Assembly: GCA_947625905.1 (NCBI GenBank)
Contig: CANQQJ010000009.1
Coordinates: forward strand, 25,377 to 89,376
DNA length: 64,000 nt
Direction: 5' to 3'
Origin: an uncultured Clostridia bacterium
GTDB taxonomy: Bacteria; Bacillota; Clostridia; Monoglobales; Monoglobaceae
The first letter of the stretch is position 1. The number at the start of each line of letters is the position of its first letter. The translations under genes and the position numbers were made by a program. Below, piece after piece: positions 44,348-53,115 of this stretch. The notes under the pieces are model-generated. The model saw nothing but the letters and a program-made list of their open reading frames with translations, had not been told where the DNA came from and made no database searches.

Positions 44348-46302
44348 AAGATAAATTTAAATCACTCGGCGCCGCAGTTAAACAAGGCGCCGCCAAAACT
44401 CTCAAATTCTTTTTAAGTCACAAAATACTCGCCGCCGCACTGATCATAGCGCTGCTCACAGGCGGCGCTGCCGGCTTCGGCGCGCTGTCGGATAAAAAAG
44501 ACTCGCAAAACGGCACGGCCATAACAGCCGAGCTCCGCGATATCGAGGAAAAAATAAGCGATTCCACGGTGGTGGAGCCCAACAGCGAATATTCGGTAAC
44601 CGCGAACGTTTCGGGCGAGATATTGGACGACTTTTTCGAGGAAGGCGACTATGTCAGCAAGGACGACGTGATGTACGTCATAGACTCAGAGGCGATCGAG
44701 AACAATATCGCCAGCGCCGATATAGCCATAGCCCGCGCGAAAAGAGCTTATGACGACGCGATAAAAGAGGACACTCTGACCGTGCGCGACAAACAGAGCG
44801 GAGCGAGCACGCTCGAGAGCGCGAAAATAGCGGTGCAAAAGGCACAGCAGGCTTATGACGACGCGCTCCGCGCCGTAAACGACCTGAGCGCGGTTTCGGA
44901 ATATTCGGGATATGTGACAAATGTGTATGTTTCGGCGGGCGACACCGTGGCCGCGGGCTCGCCGATATGCGACATTGTCGACAGCGCGGTTCTTAAGATC
45001 GACGTGCCCTTTAACTCCGCGGACATCGCGGCCATATTTGTCGGCGCTCCCGCGGAGCTGACGCTCACCAAAAACGGCTCGCGCCTGAACGGCACGGTCA
45101 CCGAGGTAAGCGGCCGCTCCGTCACCGGCAGCGGGTACACCATGTATAACTATGTGACTATCGAGGTTCAAAATCCCGGAGCCGTTGCCTCGGGCGACAC
45201 AGCCACGGCGGTTGTCGGAGACATAGCGTGCGGCGACGCGGGCACATTCGAGAACATGACCGATGAGACTGTCTCCGCACAGACGAGCGGCAAAATCGAA
45301 CAATTGTATATTTCCGAAAACTCATATATAAGGCGGGGCGACGTGGTGCTGAAATTTGACGGCGACACCGTCAACTCGCAGGTAAACACAGCGCTGCTCA
45401 ATCTAAGCGACGCCCGCGAGGCGCTGAGCAGAGCCGAGATACAAAATTCAAGCAGCGCCGCGAACACCATTCTCAGCGACAACAAGCTCGGCTCGGCGGT
45501 CGAGAACGCGCGGCTCCAGTACAACGACGCGCTGCTCTCGAAAGACAATCTGCTGCGGCAGCTGGAGGACTACACCGTCCGCGCTCCGATCTCGGGCACG
45601 GTCGTTACCAAGAACAAAAAGAAGGGCGACAACGCGGCGGGAATGTCCGCCTCCGCTTCCTCCTACTCGGCTGCCTCGTCAGGTTCGGCGGCTGCGGGCA
45701 TGGGAGCCGCGGGTTCAGCTGCGGGCATGTCTGTGGGCGGCGATTCTTCGGCCATGGCTGTCATATATGACATGAGCCGCCTCAAGTGCACCCTTAACGT
45801 TGACGAGCTGGACATCAAAAACATCCGCGCCGGCCAAAAGGTAACTATTACGACCGATGTCAGCGACAAGGAATACACGGGCGTTGTTGACACCGTCGGC
45901 ATAGGCGGCACGGCGGGCCAGAACGGAGTCACAACTTTTCCTGTGAAAATAGAAATAATCGACTTTGACGACAGCCTGCTGCCCGGAATGAACATCGACG
46001 CGTCGATCGTACTCTCAAGCGTGCATAACGCGCTTGCTATTCCCGTCAGCTGTCTGAACCGCGGAAACACGGTTTACGTCAAAGGCGAAAAAACCGAGGA
46101 AAATGACGCCGCGCCCAAAGGTTATCATACAGTCGCCGTAACCACCGGAGCCGCGGACGACGAATATATCCAGATACTGAGCGGACTTTCGGAGGGCGAC
46201 GAGCTCTATTCCGAGGATTACAACGTCATGGACGACATGATGGACGCGATGCAGGAAGGCCACGACGCTGCGGCTGAAAGCGTGACCGGAGGCGGCTTGT
46301 AA
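44344..46302 (+). CDS. Membrane-fusion (HlyD/MacA-like) efflux adaptor
   Basis: 652 residues. N-terminal cytoplasmic part and membrane helix (ILAAALIIALLTGGAAGF), then alternating barrel-sandwich and helical hairpin parts, with two lipoyl-like half motifs (SGEILDDFFEEGDYV near 83 and SGKIEQLYISENSYI near 318). An Ala/Ser/Gly/Met-rich stretch of about 45 residues around 437-480 interrupts the C-terminal barrel. Longer than MacA (about 370), because the hairpin region is duplicated. Couples the ABC pair encoded next. Confidence 0.82.
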   Translation: MKDKFKSLGAAVKQGAAKTLKFFLSHKILAAALIIALLTGGAAGFGALSDKKDSQNGTAITAELRDIEEKISDSTVVEPNSEYSVTANVSGEILDDFFEEGDYVSKDDVMYVIDSEAIENNIASADIAIARAKRAYDDAIKEDTLTVRDKQSGASTLESAKIAVQKAQQAYDDALRAVNDLSAVSEYSGYVTNVYVSAGDTVAAGSPICDIVDSAVLKIDVPFNSADIAAIFVGAPAELTLTKNGSRLNGTVTEVSGRSVTGSGYTMYNYVTIEVQNPGAVASGDTATAVVGDIACGDAGTFENMTDETVSAQTSGKIEQLYISENSYIRRGDVVLKFDGDTVNSQVNTALLNLSDAREALSRAEIQNSSSAANTILSDNKLGSAVENARLQYNDALLSKDNLLRQLEDYTVRAPISGTVVTKNKKKGDNAAGMSASASSYSAASSGSAAAGMGAAGSAAGMSVGGDSSAMAVIYDMSRLKCTLNVDELDIKNIRAGQKVTITTDVSDKEYTGVVDTVGIGGTAGQNGVTTFPVKIEIIDFDDSLLPGMNIDASIVLSSVHNALAIPVSCLNRGNTVYVKGEKTEENDAAPKGYHTVAVTTGAADDEYIQILSGLSEGDELYSEDYNVMDDMMDAMQEGHDAAAESVTGGGL

Positions 46303-47081
46303 TGGCGGCGGCGCGCACAAGAGCGGCGGTCGCTCAAAACGACGGCGTTCCGCTGATAGAGTTTAACGATATTTATAAGATATACGTCATGGGTGACAGC
46401 GAGGTCCACGCCCTTGACGGCATAACCATGAAGATATATAAGGGTGAGTTCGTCGCCATAGTTGGGCAGTCGGGCAGCGGAAAATCGACCTGCATGAACA
46501 TAATCGGCTGCCTCGACGTGCCGACAAGCGGCAAATATTATTTAAGAGGCACCGACGTCAGCACCATGAAGGACGACGAGCAGGCCGAAATACGCAATAA
46601 GGAGCTCGGCTTTATATTCCAACAGTACAATCTTATCCCCAAGATAAACGTGCAGCAAAACGTTGAGCTGCCGCTGATGTACGCGGGCCTCTCGGAAAAA
46701 GAGCAGGAAAAGCGCGCTCTTGAGTCGCTCGACCGTGTGGGGCTCAGATCCAAGGCAAAAAACATGCCGCAGCAGCTCTCGGGCGGACAGCAGCAGCGCG
46801 TCTCGATAGCGAGAGCGCTTGCCGGCAACCCCTCTATAATTCTCGCTGACGAGCCCACAGGCGCACTTGATTCAAAAACAGGCCGCGACGTGCTGGAGTT
46901 TCTGAAAAAGCTGCACACCGAGGGCAACACCATCGTTCTTATCACCCACGACAACACGATCGCGGCGCAGGCCGAGCGGGTAATAAGAATTCAGGACGGC
47001 AGGATAACCTATGACGGCGAGCCCGACATCAGCAAATTCGCCTCGGTTATCCACGCGGGCGACGGGGAGGTGAGCGCATGA
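46302..47081 (+). CDS. MacB-type ABC transporter ATP-binding protein
   Basis: 259 residues. Walker A GQSGSGKST, signature LSGGQQQRVSIARAL, Walker B ILADEPTGALD, H-loop ITHD: the LolD/MacB subgroup. It overlaps the adaptor gene by one base and the permease by 4, so all three are coupled. Together they probably export a peptide, antibiotic or lipid. The substrate cannot be read from sequence. Confidence 0.92.
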   Translation: MAAARTRAAVAQNDGVPLIEFNDIYKIYVMGDSEVHALDGITMKIYKGEFVAIVGQSGSGKSTCMNIIGCLDVPTSGKYYLRGTDVSTMKDDEQAEIRNKELGFIFQQYNLIPKINVQQNVELPLMYAGLSEKEQEKRALESLDRVGLRSKAKNMPQQLSGGQQQRVSIARALAGNPSIILADEPTGALDSKTGRDVLEFLKKLHTEGNTIVLITHDNTIAAQAERVIRIQDGRITYDGEPDISKFASVIHAGDGEVSA

Positions 47082-48256
47082 CGCTGAAAAAATCCTTCGC
47101 GCTGGCGCTCAAAAATCTTTTGTTTGACAAGATGCGCTCGCTGCTGACCATGCTCGGAATAATTATCGGCGTCGCCGCCGTTATCATTCTGATCAGCCTG
47201 ATGAACGGCATGATGGGTCTGATGAACGACGAGTTCTCAAAGCTCGGCACCGACTCGATCAACGTAACCGTGACCGACCGCGGCGGCAAACGCACGGTCG
47301 ATGAGAAAGATATGTACAAGTTCGCCGAGGAAAATCCCGACTATATAAAGGCGGTGAGCCCGAATGTGACCATTCCCGCCGCCACGGTAAAAACCGCCGA
47401 CGACGATCTGACCACAAGCGTCAACGGAGTTGACGAGCGCTACGCCGATATAAGACTGAACGGGCTCGAGCAGGGCAGATTCTTACATTACAGCGACGTT
47501 GAGCGCAAGCAAAAGGTCTGCGTGATCGGAACATATATCGAAAAAGAACTGTTCGGACGGGGCATGGGCCTCGGGCAGACGTTCAAAATAAACGGCAAAA
47601 GCTTCAAAGTCGTCGGGGTGCTTAACGAGGAAGAAGACTCCGAGAGCGGCTCCGCCGACGATGCGATATATATCCCCTACACCGTCGCGCTCACCATGTC
47701 GCAGAACGGATTTATCTCGTCATACATCGTTCAGGCGGCAAACGTCGAGATCGTTGACGGCGCGGTTACAAAAATCAAACAGTATTTTGACAACAAAATC
47801 GGCGACAGCGATTATTACTCGGTGCTGAGCGTGAAACAGGTCATGGACATGGTAAACACCATGACGGGCACTATGGAAACGCTGCTGGTGTGCATAGCGG
47901 GAATTTCGCTGCTGGTCGGCGGGATAGGAATAATGAATATCATGCTTGTGTCCGTGACCGAGCGCACAAGGGAGATAGGCATACGCAAATCACTGGGCGC
48001 CAAGAACCGCGACATAAAATCGCAGTTCGTTATCGAGGCGGGCACAGTCAGCGGCGTGGGCGGAATTATCGGCATAATAGTCGGGTCGATCCTGGCCGTC
48101 TTTTTCGGGTCGCTGCTCGATCTTAAAACGGTGCCGTCGTTTTCGGCGATAGCCATAGCGTTCGGTGTGTCGGTCGCGATCGGCATACTGTTCGGCTATC
48201 TGCCCGCAAAAAACGCGGCGAACCTCAACCCGATAGACGCGCTGAGGCATGAATAG
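47078..48256 (+). CDS. MacB/FtsX-type ABC permease
   Basis: 392 residues. First membrane helix near 21-45 (LTMLGIIIGVAAVIILISL), a large extracellular MacB-PCD domain, then three C-terminal helices with the FtsX motif GGIGIMNIMLVSVTERTREIGIRKSLGAK. Ends NPIDALRHE, the normal end of this family. Partner of the ATPase encoded just before it. Confidence 0.92.
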   Translation: MTLKKSFALALKNLLFDKMRSLLTMLGIIIGVAAVIILISLMNGMMGLMNDEFSKLGTDSINVTVTDRGGKRTVDEKDMYKFAEENPDYIKAVSPNVTIPAATVKTADDDLTTSVNGVDERYADIRLNGLEQGRFLHYSDVERKQKVCVIGTYIEKELFGRGMGLGQTFKINGKSFKVVGVLNEEEDSESGSADDAIYIPYTVALTMSQNGFISSYIVQAANVEIVDGAVTKIKQYFDNKIGDSDYYSVLSVKQVMDMVNTMTGTMETLLVCIAGISLLVGGIGIMNIMLVSVTERTREIGIRKSLGAKNRDIKSQFVIEAGTVSGVGGIIGIIVGSILAVFFGSLLDLKTVPSFSAIAIAFGVSVAIGILFGYLPAKNAANLNPIDALRHE

Positions 48257-48277
48257 AACGGAGGCAATGAAAAAACT

Positions 48278-50569
48278 ATGCGGATAAAAAGAATTGTAGG
48301 CTTTGTTTTGATATTGGCAGTCTGCGTGACCGCTCTGACCTGCGCGGCCCACGAGACAAGCTCGAACAAAGACGAGGTTTTAAAGCTCCTGAATGAGCTT
48401 GAGATAATGAGCGGCGACCCAAGCGGCGATCTGCGCCTTGACGACACAGTCACCCGCGCCGAGTTCACAAAGGCGGCCGTGGCAAGCTCGCAGTTCCGCC
48501 ACAGCGCGGCCTCGAGCCTTTCGGTGTCGCCTTTTTACGACGCGCCCTACACCCACTGGGCCGCGCCTTATATTCGCACGGGCGTCACAAACGACCTGGT
48601 CTCGGGCTATCCCGACGCTTCGTTCAGACCCGACAACCCCGTCACGTACGAGGAAGGCGTGACGATAATGCTTCGCGTTTTGGGCTACACAGACGCGGAT
48701 TTCGGCGCCTCCTGGCCCGACGGACAGCTCGGCATGGCTGACAGTCTCGACATGACAGACAACATTGAAAACACCGCCGTCGGCTCTCAAATGAAGCGCG
48801 GCGATGTGGCGACTCTTATATACAACACGCTGCGCTGCAAGCAGAAAAACTCGCAGACCGAGTTGATCTCGATATTTGACGTGAGCTTTGCGGAGAACGC
48901 AGCGCTGATATCCACCTCAAGAGAGGACAGCGCTATACCGGGCGACGAAGTTTTCACCGATATGGGCAGCTTTAAGATACGCGGCGACTTTGACTATTCG
49001 CGGGTCGGCATGAAGGGCGACATAGCCCTTAAAAACGGCCGCACCGTGATAGGGTTCTTTCCCGACAGCGGCTCGGAGCCCGACGAGAGATACGTGGTCT
49101 ACAGCATGCTCGGAAGCGACGTTGTGGCGTACCGAGGCGGCGCGTTTGAAATAGTCGACATCCCCGACGCCGCGGCGGCATACGACGGAACGCAGCGCTC
49201 GACCTACGGCGCGGTGAAGTCGTCGCTTGAAATGGGCGACATCATAAACGTGCATAAGACAAACGGAAATATAGACTATATCCTGTTTGACAAAGGAAAA
49301 ATGCGCGGCCCGTACACCGTTACGGCGGACAGCTCGCACATAAGCGGCGCAGGCATAACGGGGGCTACAAAAATCACCCGCGGCGGCAAAGCGGCGTCGC
49401 TCGCGGAGCTTCAGAATAACGACATACTCTATTACGTGCCCGAGCTTGACATGGCCTTTGTATACACCAACAAAGTCACGGGCGTATACGAAAAAGCAAC
49501 ACCCAACGCGGACGCGCCCGCGGAGGTCACAGTTTCGGGCGTGACGTATAAGATCGAGGGGGCGGGAGCGTTTGAGAAGCTCTCATCTGCGGGCGGCGCG
49601 AAATACGGCGACACCGTGACGCTGCTGCTCGGCAAGAGCAACGACGTTGCGGATGTGCTGACAAGCGGCGGCCTAAGCGCGCCCTCGACAATAACGGGCT
49701 ACGCCTACGCTGCGGGCACAAAGACCTATACAACGGGCGACCTTAAAAACTATTCGGGTTATTATATCGGCATCGCGGCTCCCGGCGGCGACACGTACGA
49801 GTACACCTGCGAGCGCGACTGCTCGGACTATAAGAACTCCGTCGTGACCGTGACGCTCAGCGAAGGCAAGGCCTCTGTGCGCCGCGCGGAAAATTCGGGA
49901 GGCGTCGGCGGCATATTCAGATACAGCGACAGCAAGATAAGTCTCGGCGGCACAAAAGTGGCATCCGACGTGAAGATCCTTGACGTCGGCACAACCGACA
50001 GAAACGACGCTCCGCTCTACTGCGCGGTCTATCCGAGCAGGCTGAACAACGTCAACATAAGCTCGGGCAGAGTGCTCAGCTTCGGCAAGAACGGCGCCGG
50101 CGAGATCGACAGCCTGATACTGAATGACGTGACCGGAGACTCGTACACCTACGGTCTCGCCACATCGGTGCAGAACATCAGCGCCGGCATGGCGATGAGC
50201 GGTTCTTACTCATATCTGGTAAACGGAGCGAGCTTCACCGCCGTCACAAGCAGCACAATATTCTCGATCAGCCGAGACATGGGAATACGGCTGGATTCGG
50301 CGCAGAACCCGACCTCGATATCAAACCTGACCGAGCTTAAAGGAAATATTGAGATATTGGGCACATCGGCGCTCAGCTGCGGCGGCAGGACTTACGAGGT
50401 ACCGCCCGACGTTCAGGTATACGAAAAAACCTACCTGATGTCGGACGAATACACAATGGTCCCGATAAGCGACATCGCGGGCGGCGGCTCGCACACGCTC
50501 TATGTCTACTACGACAAACTTCCCGAAAACGGAGGAAAGATCCGCGTGATACTGGCGGTGCGCAAATAG
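48278..50569 (+). CDS. Secreted S-layer-homology protein
   Basis: 763 residues with a signal peptide of about 25 residues. Residues about 28-190 contain SLH-type repeats (EIMSGDPSGDLRLDDTVTRAEF, then FYDAPYTHWAAPYI...SGYPDASFRPDNPVTYEEGVTIMLRVLGY, and a third partial unit), which bind cell-wall polymers. The remaining 570 residues are beta-rich and not recognised. It starts 21 bases after the permease gene, so it may be read with the efflux operon. It could be an S-layer-linked partner of that system, but that is inference. Confidence 0.82.
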   Translation: MRIKRIVGFVLILAVCVTALTCAAHETSSNKDEVLKLLNELEIMSGDPSGDLRLDDTVTRAEFTKAAVASSQFRHSAASSLSVSPFYDAPYTHWAAPYIRTGVTNDLVSGYPDASFRPDNPVTYEEGVTIMLRVLGYTDADFGASWPDGQLGMADSLDMTDNIENTAVGSQMKRGDVATLIYNTLRCKQKNSQTELISIFDVSFAENAALISTSREDSAIPGDEVFTDMGSFKIRGDFDYSRVGMKGDIALKNGRTVIGFFPDSGSEPDERYVVYSMLGSDVVAYRGGAFEIVDIPDAAAAYDGTQRSTYGAVKSSLEMGDIINVHKTNGNIDYILFDKGKMRGPYTVTADSSHISGAGITGATKITRGGKAASLAELQNNDILYYVPELDMAFVYTNKVTGVYEKATPNADAPAEVTVSGVTYKIEGAGAFEKLSSAGGAKYGDTVTLLLGKSNDVADVLTSGGLSAPSTITGYAYAAGTKTYTTGDLKNYSGYYIGIAAPGGDTYEYTCERDCSDYKNSVVTVTLSEGKASVRRAENSGGVGGIFRYSDSKISLGGTKVASDVKILDVGTTDRNDAPLYCAVYPSRLNNVNISSGRVLSFGKNGAGEIDSLILNDVTGDSYTYGLATSVQNISAGMAMSGSYSYLVNGASFTAVTSSTIFSISRDMGIRLDSAQNPTSISNLTELKGNIEILGTSALSCGGRTYEVPPDVQVYEKTYLMSDEYTMVPISDIAGGGSHTLYVYYDKLPENGGKIRVILAVRK

Positions 50570-50573
50570 ACGC

Positions 50574-51455
50574 TCAGATCTCGCCCATCGTGAGCCGTAT
50601 GCTGCGATTTATCAACGCGGAGATTATCTGGCTCTCGGTGACTGTTTTGACTATGGCCCCGCTGTCGTCTATCACGTCGATAATATGATATTTGTAATAC
50701 CCCAGGCGGCGCAGAAACAGCCTTGCGCGGACATCGCTGTGCGCCGCCATTCTTTTTACCTGGCAGAACCTGTCGCGTCTCAGCGAGTCCTTGCAGTACA
50801 GCAGCTCGCGCAGCGAGATGACGTTCAGGTTCTTTTGCTCATATGACAAATTTCCGAGCAGGAACGCTCCGATGAGTATCAGCGGCATATTGAAGTCCTT
50901 GACCAACAGCAGCATGGCGGCGACCGCTATGATCGCGGCTATCGGGAAGCAGCTGATCTTGAGCATTATGTTATACGCCCTGACGCCGCCCAGGTTTATC
51001 GCGATCAGACCCTTTAATATCCTTCCGCCGTCGAGCGGCAGGGCGGGCACAAGATTTATGATAAGCAGCGCCAGGTTTATGTTTATCGCGTACTCTATGC
51101 GCTCCTTGAGCATCGGCGCGCGCGAGGCCGCAATGCAGAGCGACACAGCCAAAATGCCGCTCAAAAGCGGACCCGCGGCGGCGATGAGTATCTCTTTGTA
51201 CGGATTTTTTATAAAACCCGCGCTGAGCTTTCCGCACACGCCGAACGGCAGTATCTCTATCCGCGATATGCCCACGTCCAGGGCACGGGCGGTGATTATA
51301 TGCGCGCATTCGTGCAGCAGCGCCGACAAATACGCGATAAAAAACATCTCGGCGTATCCGCAGAATATAGCCGCCGCGGCAAGTATAAGAAAAAAAGGGC
51401 TGACCGACAAGCGTTTTCCCATCGGTATCAGCCACAAGCTTTTAAAAAACCTCAC
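50574..51455 (-). CDS. spoIVFB: Site-2 protease family M50 (SpoIVFB-like)
   Basis: 293 residues. Intramembrane zinc motif HECAH at 48-52 and the second motif PLDGGRI (Asp ligand) near 142. Hydrophobic segments fit a six-helix core, and a C-terminal CBS-like domain (HIIDVIDDSGAIVKTVTESQII) is present as in SpoIVFB. That protease releases sigma-K during sporulation. Overlaps the upstream short gene by 14 bases. The spoIVFA-like companion supports the assignment. Confidence 0.85.
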   Translation of the reverse strand: MRFFKSLWLIPMGKRLSVSPFFLILAAAAIFCGYAEMFFIAYLSALLHECAHIITARALDVGISRIEILPFGVCGKLSAGFIKNPYKEILIAAAGPLLSGILAVSLCIAASRAPMLKERIEYAININLALLIINLVPALPLDGGRILKGLIAINLGGVRAYNIMLKISCFPIAAIIAVAAMLLLVKDFNMPLILIGAFLLGNLSYEQKNLNVISLRELLYCKDSLRRDRFCQVKRMAAHSDVRARLFLRRLGYYKYHIIDVIDDSGAIVKTVTESQIISALINRSIRLTMGEI

Positions 51456-51720
51456 TCCAGAACCTCCAGACAGTCATGAAATAATCACGGATGCGATACA
51501 AGATCTCCATCCAGTCAAAATTATGATTAACAGCCCTGCCGAGCGCCGCCACACAGTTTTTGCCGAAGGCGAAGCTCGAGCGGTTTATCAGGAGTATTCC
51601 CATAATGAGCACCGCCGCCGCGGCGCACTGCTTTAAAAGCCTGTGAGCGCGGCTCTCGCCGTTCTTCGCGGCGCTCGGCGCGCGCCTCGGCCGTAAGTTT
51701 CCGCGTGTCTCAACCCGCAT
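51442..51720 (-). CDS. Short SpoIVFA-like membrane protein
   Basis: 92 residues. A basic N-terminus (RVETRGNLRPRRAP), one membrane helix (AAAVLIMGILLINRSSFAFG) and a short tail ending WRFWSEVF. Position directly before and overlapping spoIVFB suggests a SpoIVFA equivalent, but the extracytoplasmic LytM/M23 domain of full-length SpoIVFA is absent. Either a truncated SpoIVFA or an unrelated small regulator. The ATG at 51720 is used, with GAGGTGG just upstream. Confidence 0.6.
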   Translation of the reverse strand: MRVETRGNLRPRRAPSAAKNGESRAHRLLKQCAAAAVLIMGILLINRSSFAFGKNCVAALGRAVNHNFDWMEILYRIRDYFMTVWRFWSEVF

Positions 51721-51802
51721 ATTGACCACCTCAAAATAAAGTATAGTACATTTTATTATGAAGCGCGCGGGTTTATGATGATAAATTTGCCTCCCCCTCA
51801 GT

Positions 51803-51865
51803 CGCCCGTTTGCCTCCTCCCGGGAGGAGGTGGATTTTCGCCAAAGGCGAAAAGACGGAGGTGGG
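51803..51865. repeat. CTCCTCCCGGGAGGAG repeat, second copy
   Basis: Close match to 33379-33440: GTTTGCCTCCTCCCGGGAGG, TTTTCGCC-AAA-GGCGAAAA, GACGGAGGTGGGA. Lies in the gap between larB and the spoIVF pair. A further relative in reverse orientation is at about 55180-55235. Confidence 0.8.
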
Positions 51866-51872
51866 ACACAAC

Positions 51873-52622
51873 TTATCTTTCTATCATATTTGCCAAATAG
51901 CCGGCGCCGAAACCGTTGTCTATATTCACAACGCTGACGCCCGAGGCGCAGGAATTGAGCATCGAAAGCAGCGCGGCGACTCCGCCGAACGCTGCGCCGT
52001 AACCCACGCTTGTGGGAACAGCGATAACCGGACAGTCGGCGAGACCCCCGATAACGCTTGGGAGCGCGCCTTCCATTCCCGCGACTGCGACCACCGCTTT
52101 GGCGCTCATGATCTCCTCGGCGTGGCTCAAAAGCCGGTGTATACCCGAAACGCCGACGTCAAACAGCCGAATGACCCTGCTGCCCATTGCCTCGGCGGTA
52201 AAGGCGGCTTCCTCGGCTACGGGTATGTCACTGGTGCCGCCGGTGGCGACAACTATATGCGTGTCCCGCTTGGGCTCGGGCATCTCTCCCGCTATGCCGG
52301 CGCGTCCCGCCTCGCTGTATACGAATCTGCCGCCGAGCGCGGCGGTCAGCTTGTCCGCCGTGTCTTTGCCTATTCGGGTTATCAGCACGGTTTTTTCGCC
52401 GCGTTCGAGCATGGTCCCGGCGATCTTTATTATCTGCTCGTCGGTCTTACCCGCGCCGTAGATAACCTCGGCAGCGCCCTGCCTTATCGCTCTGTGATGG
52501 TCGATCTTGGCAAAGCCCAGATCCTCAAAGGGCAGCACCCGCAGCTTAAGCTCCGCCTCCTCGGGCGTGAGTTCGCCGGCCGCGACCTTGCTCAAAATTT
52601 CTCTAATCTCGGATCTATCCAT
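51873..52622 (-). CDS. larB: Nickel pincer cofactor biosynthesis protein LarB
   Basis: 249 residues. N-terminal helical region (ILSKVAAGELTPEEAELKLR), then an AIR-carboxylase-like domain with VVATGGTSDIPVAEEAA, DVGVSGIHRLL, VAGMEGALPSVIGGL and PTSVGYGAAFGGVAALLSMLN. LarB carboxylates and hydrolyses nicotinic acid adenine dinucleotide in making the nickel-pincer cofactor of lactate racemase. larC, larE and larA are not adjacent, so it is an orphan here. Confidence 0.92.
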   Translation of the reverse strand: MDRSEIREILSKVAAGELTPEEAELKLRVLPFEDLGFAKIDHHRAIRQGAAEVIYGAGKTDEQIIKIAGTMLERGEKTVLITRIGKDTADKLTAALGGRFVYSEAGRAGIAGEMPEPKRDTHIVVATGGTSDIPVAEEAAFTAEAMGSRVIRLFDVGVSGIHRLLSHAEEIMSAKAVVAVAGMEGALPSVIGGLADCPVIAVPTSVGYGAAFGGVAALLSMLNSCASGVSVVNIDNGFGAGYLANMIER

Positions 52623-52685
52623 AATATCATCTCCATATCATGGTTTTATTTTACCGCAAAATATTTAATTTTGCAAGCGATTTCC

Positions 52686-52714
52686 TTGACATGAGCCAAA
52701 ATTTATGGTAATAT
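52686..52714 (+). promoter_or_regulatory. Sigma-A type promoter of the candidate small RNA
   Basis: TTGACA (52686-52691), 17 bases, TAATAT (52709-52714). The predicted start at about 52721 is the first base of the left arm of a long complementary stem. No coding region follows within 400 bases. Confidence 0.55.
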
Positions 52715-52720
52715 AAATTT

Positions 52721-52930
52721 GCCAAACAATTTTATAATATTTTAATTACAAAATAGTAGTATTTTTGTTTTGACAAAAATACCCGCTCATCTTTATACCG
52801 TTATTTGTAGGTTGACATCAATTTATACTGCTATTTTGTAAGTTGACATCAAAATCATATAAAGATAAAATTGTTTGGCGACAACGGAGCGCGGCATTTT
52901 TTCGCGGCGTTTCGTGCGCCGCGTTTTTAT
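52721..52930 (+). ncRNA. Candidate structured small RNA (or MITE-like element), about 208 nt
   Basis: Outer arms GCCAAACAATTTTAT (52721-52735) and its exact complement (52865-52879); inner arms TTACAAAATAGTAGTAT (52746-52762) and ATACTGCTATTTTGTAA (52825-52841), 17 pairs with one wobble. A local GTATTTTTG/CAAAAATAC hairpin and two tandem units of about 31 bp, each ending GTTGACATCAA, lie inside. A 7-bp CGCGGCG/CGCCGCG terminator with TTTTTAT ends it at 52903-52930. No ORF of note. It could instead be a MITE or a remnant insertion-sequence end, since tandem GTTGACATCA units look like protein-binding repeats. Confidence 0.45.
52903..52930 (+). terminator. GC-rich terminator of the candidate small RNA
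   Basis: CGCGGCG, loop TTTCGTG, CGCCGCG, then TTTTTAT. Nothing coding lies between it and the promoter at 52686. Confidence 0.75.
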
Positions 52931-52975
52931 ATGAGAACTATGCTCATGGTCGCCAAATCATATTGAGGCTATGCC

Positions 52976-53032
52976 TCCCCCTCAGTCGCCTTCGGCGACA
53001 GCTCCCCCTCCTTTAAGGAAGGGGAGCGTTTC
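52976..53032. repeat. CTCAGTCGCC...GGGGAGC palindromic repeat
   Basis: CCCCCTCAGTCGCCTTCGGCGAC and AGCTCCCC...GGGGAGC pairs. Same family as about 3886-3935, 6221-6257, 53684-53738 and 55330-55376. Confidence 0.8.
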
Positions 53033-53046
53033 ATGCTGTGTTATGC

Positions 53047-53080
53047 TTGACATGAACGTAAAATAGTGGTAGAATACCAC
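53047..53080 (+). promoter_or_regulatory. Promoter with overlapping palindromic operator for the acetyltransferase
   Basis: TTGACA (53047-53052), 17 bases, TAGAAT (53070-53075). A perfect GTGGTA-GAA-TACCAC inverted repeat (53066-53080) covers the -10 box, as expected for a repressor site. Confidence 0.65.
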
Positions 53081-53115
53081 AAAACCCAAAACATAACGAA
53101 AGGCATGGTATAATT

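Noticed and set aside
52721..52879. Reading the 159-bp segment simply as a MITE
   Set aside because: No target-site duplication was found at its ends, and the promoter and terminator placement fit a small RNA better. It stays an open alternative.
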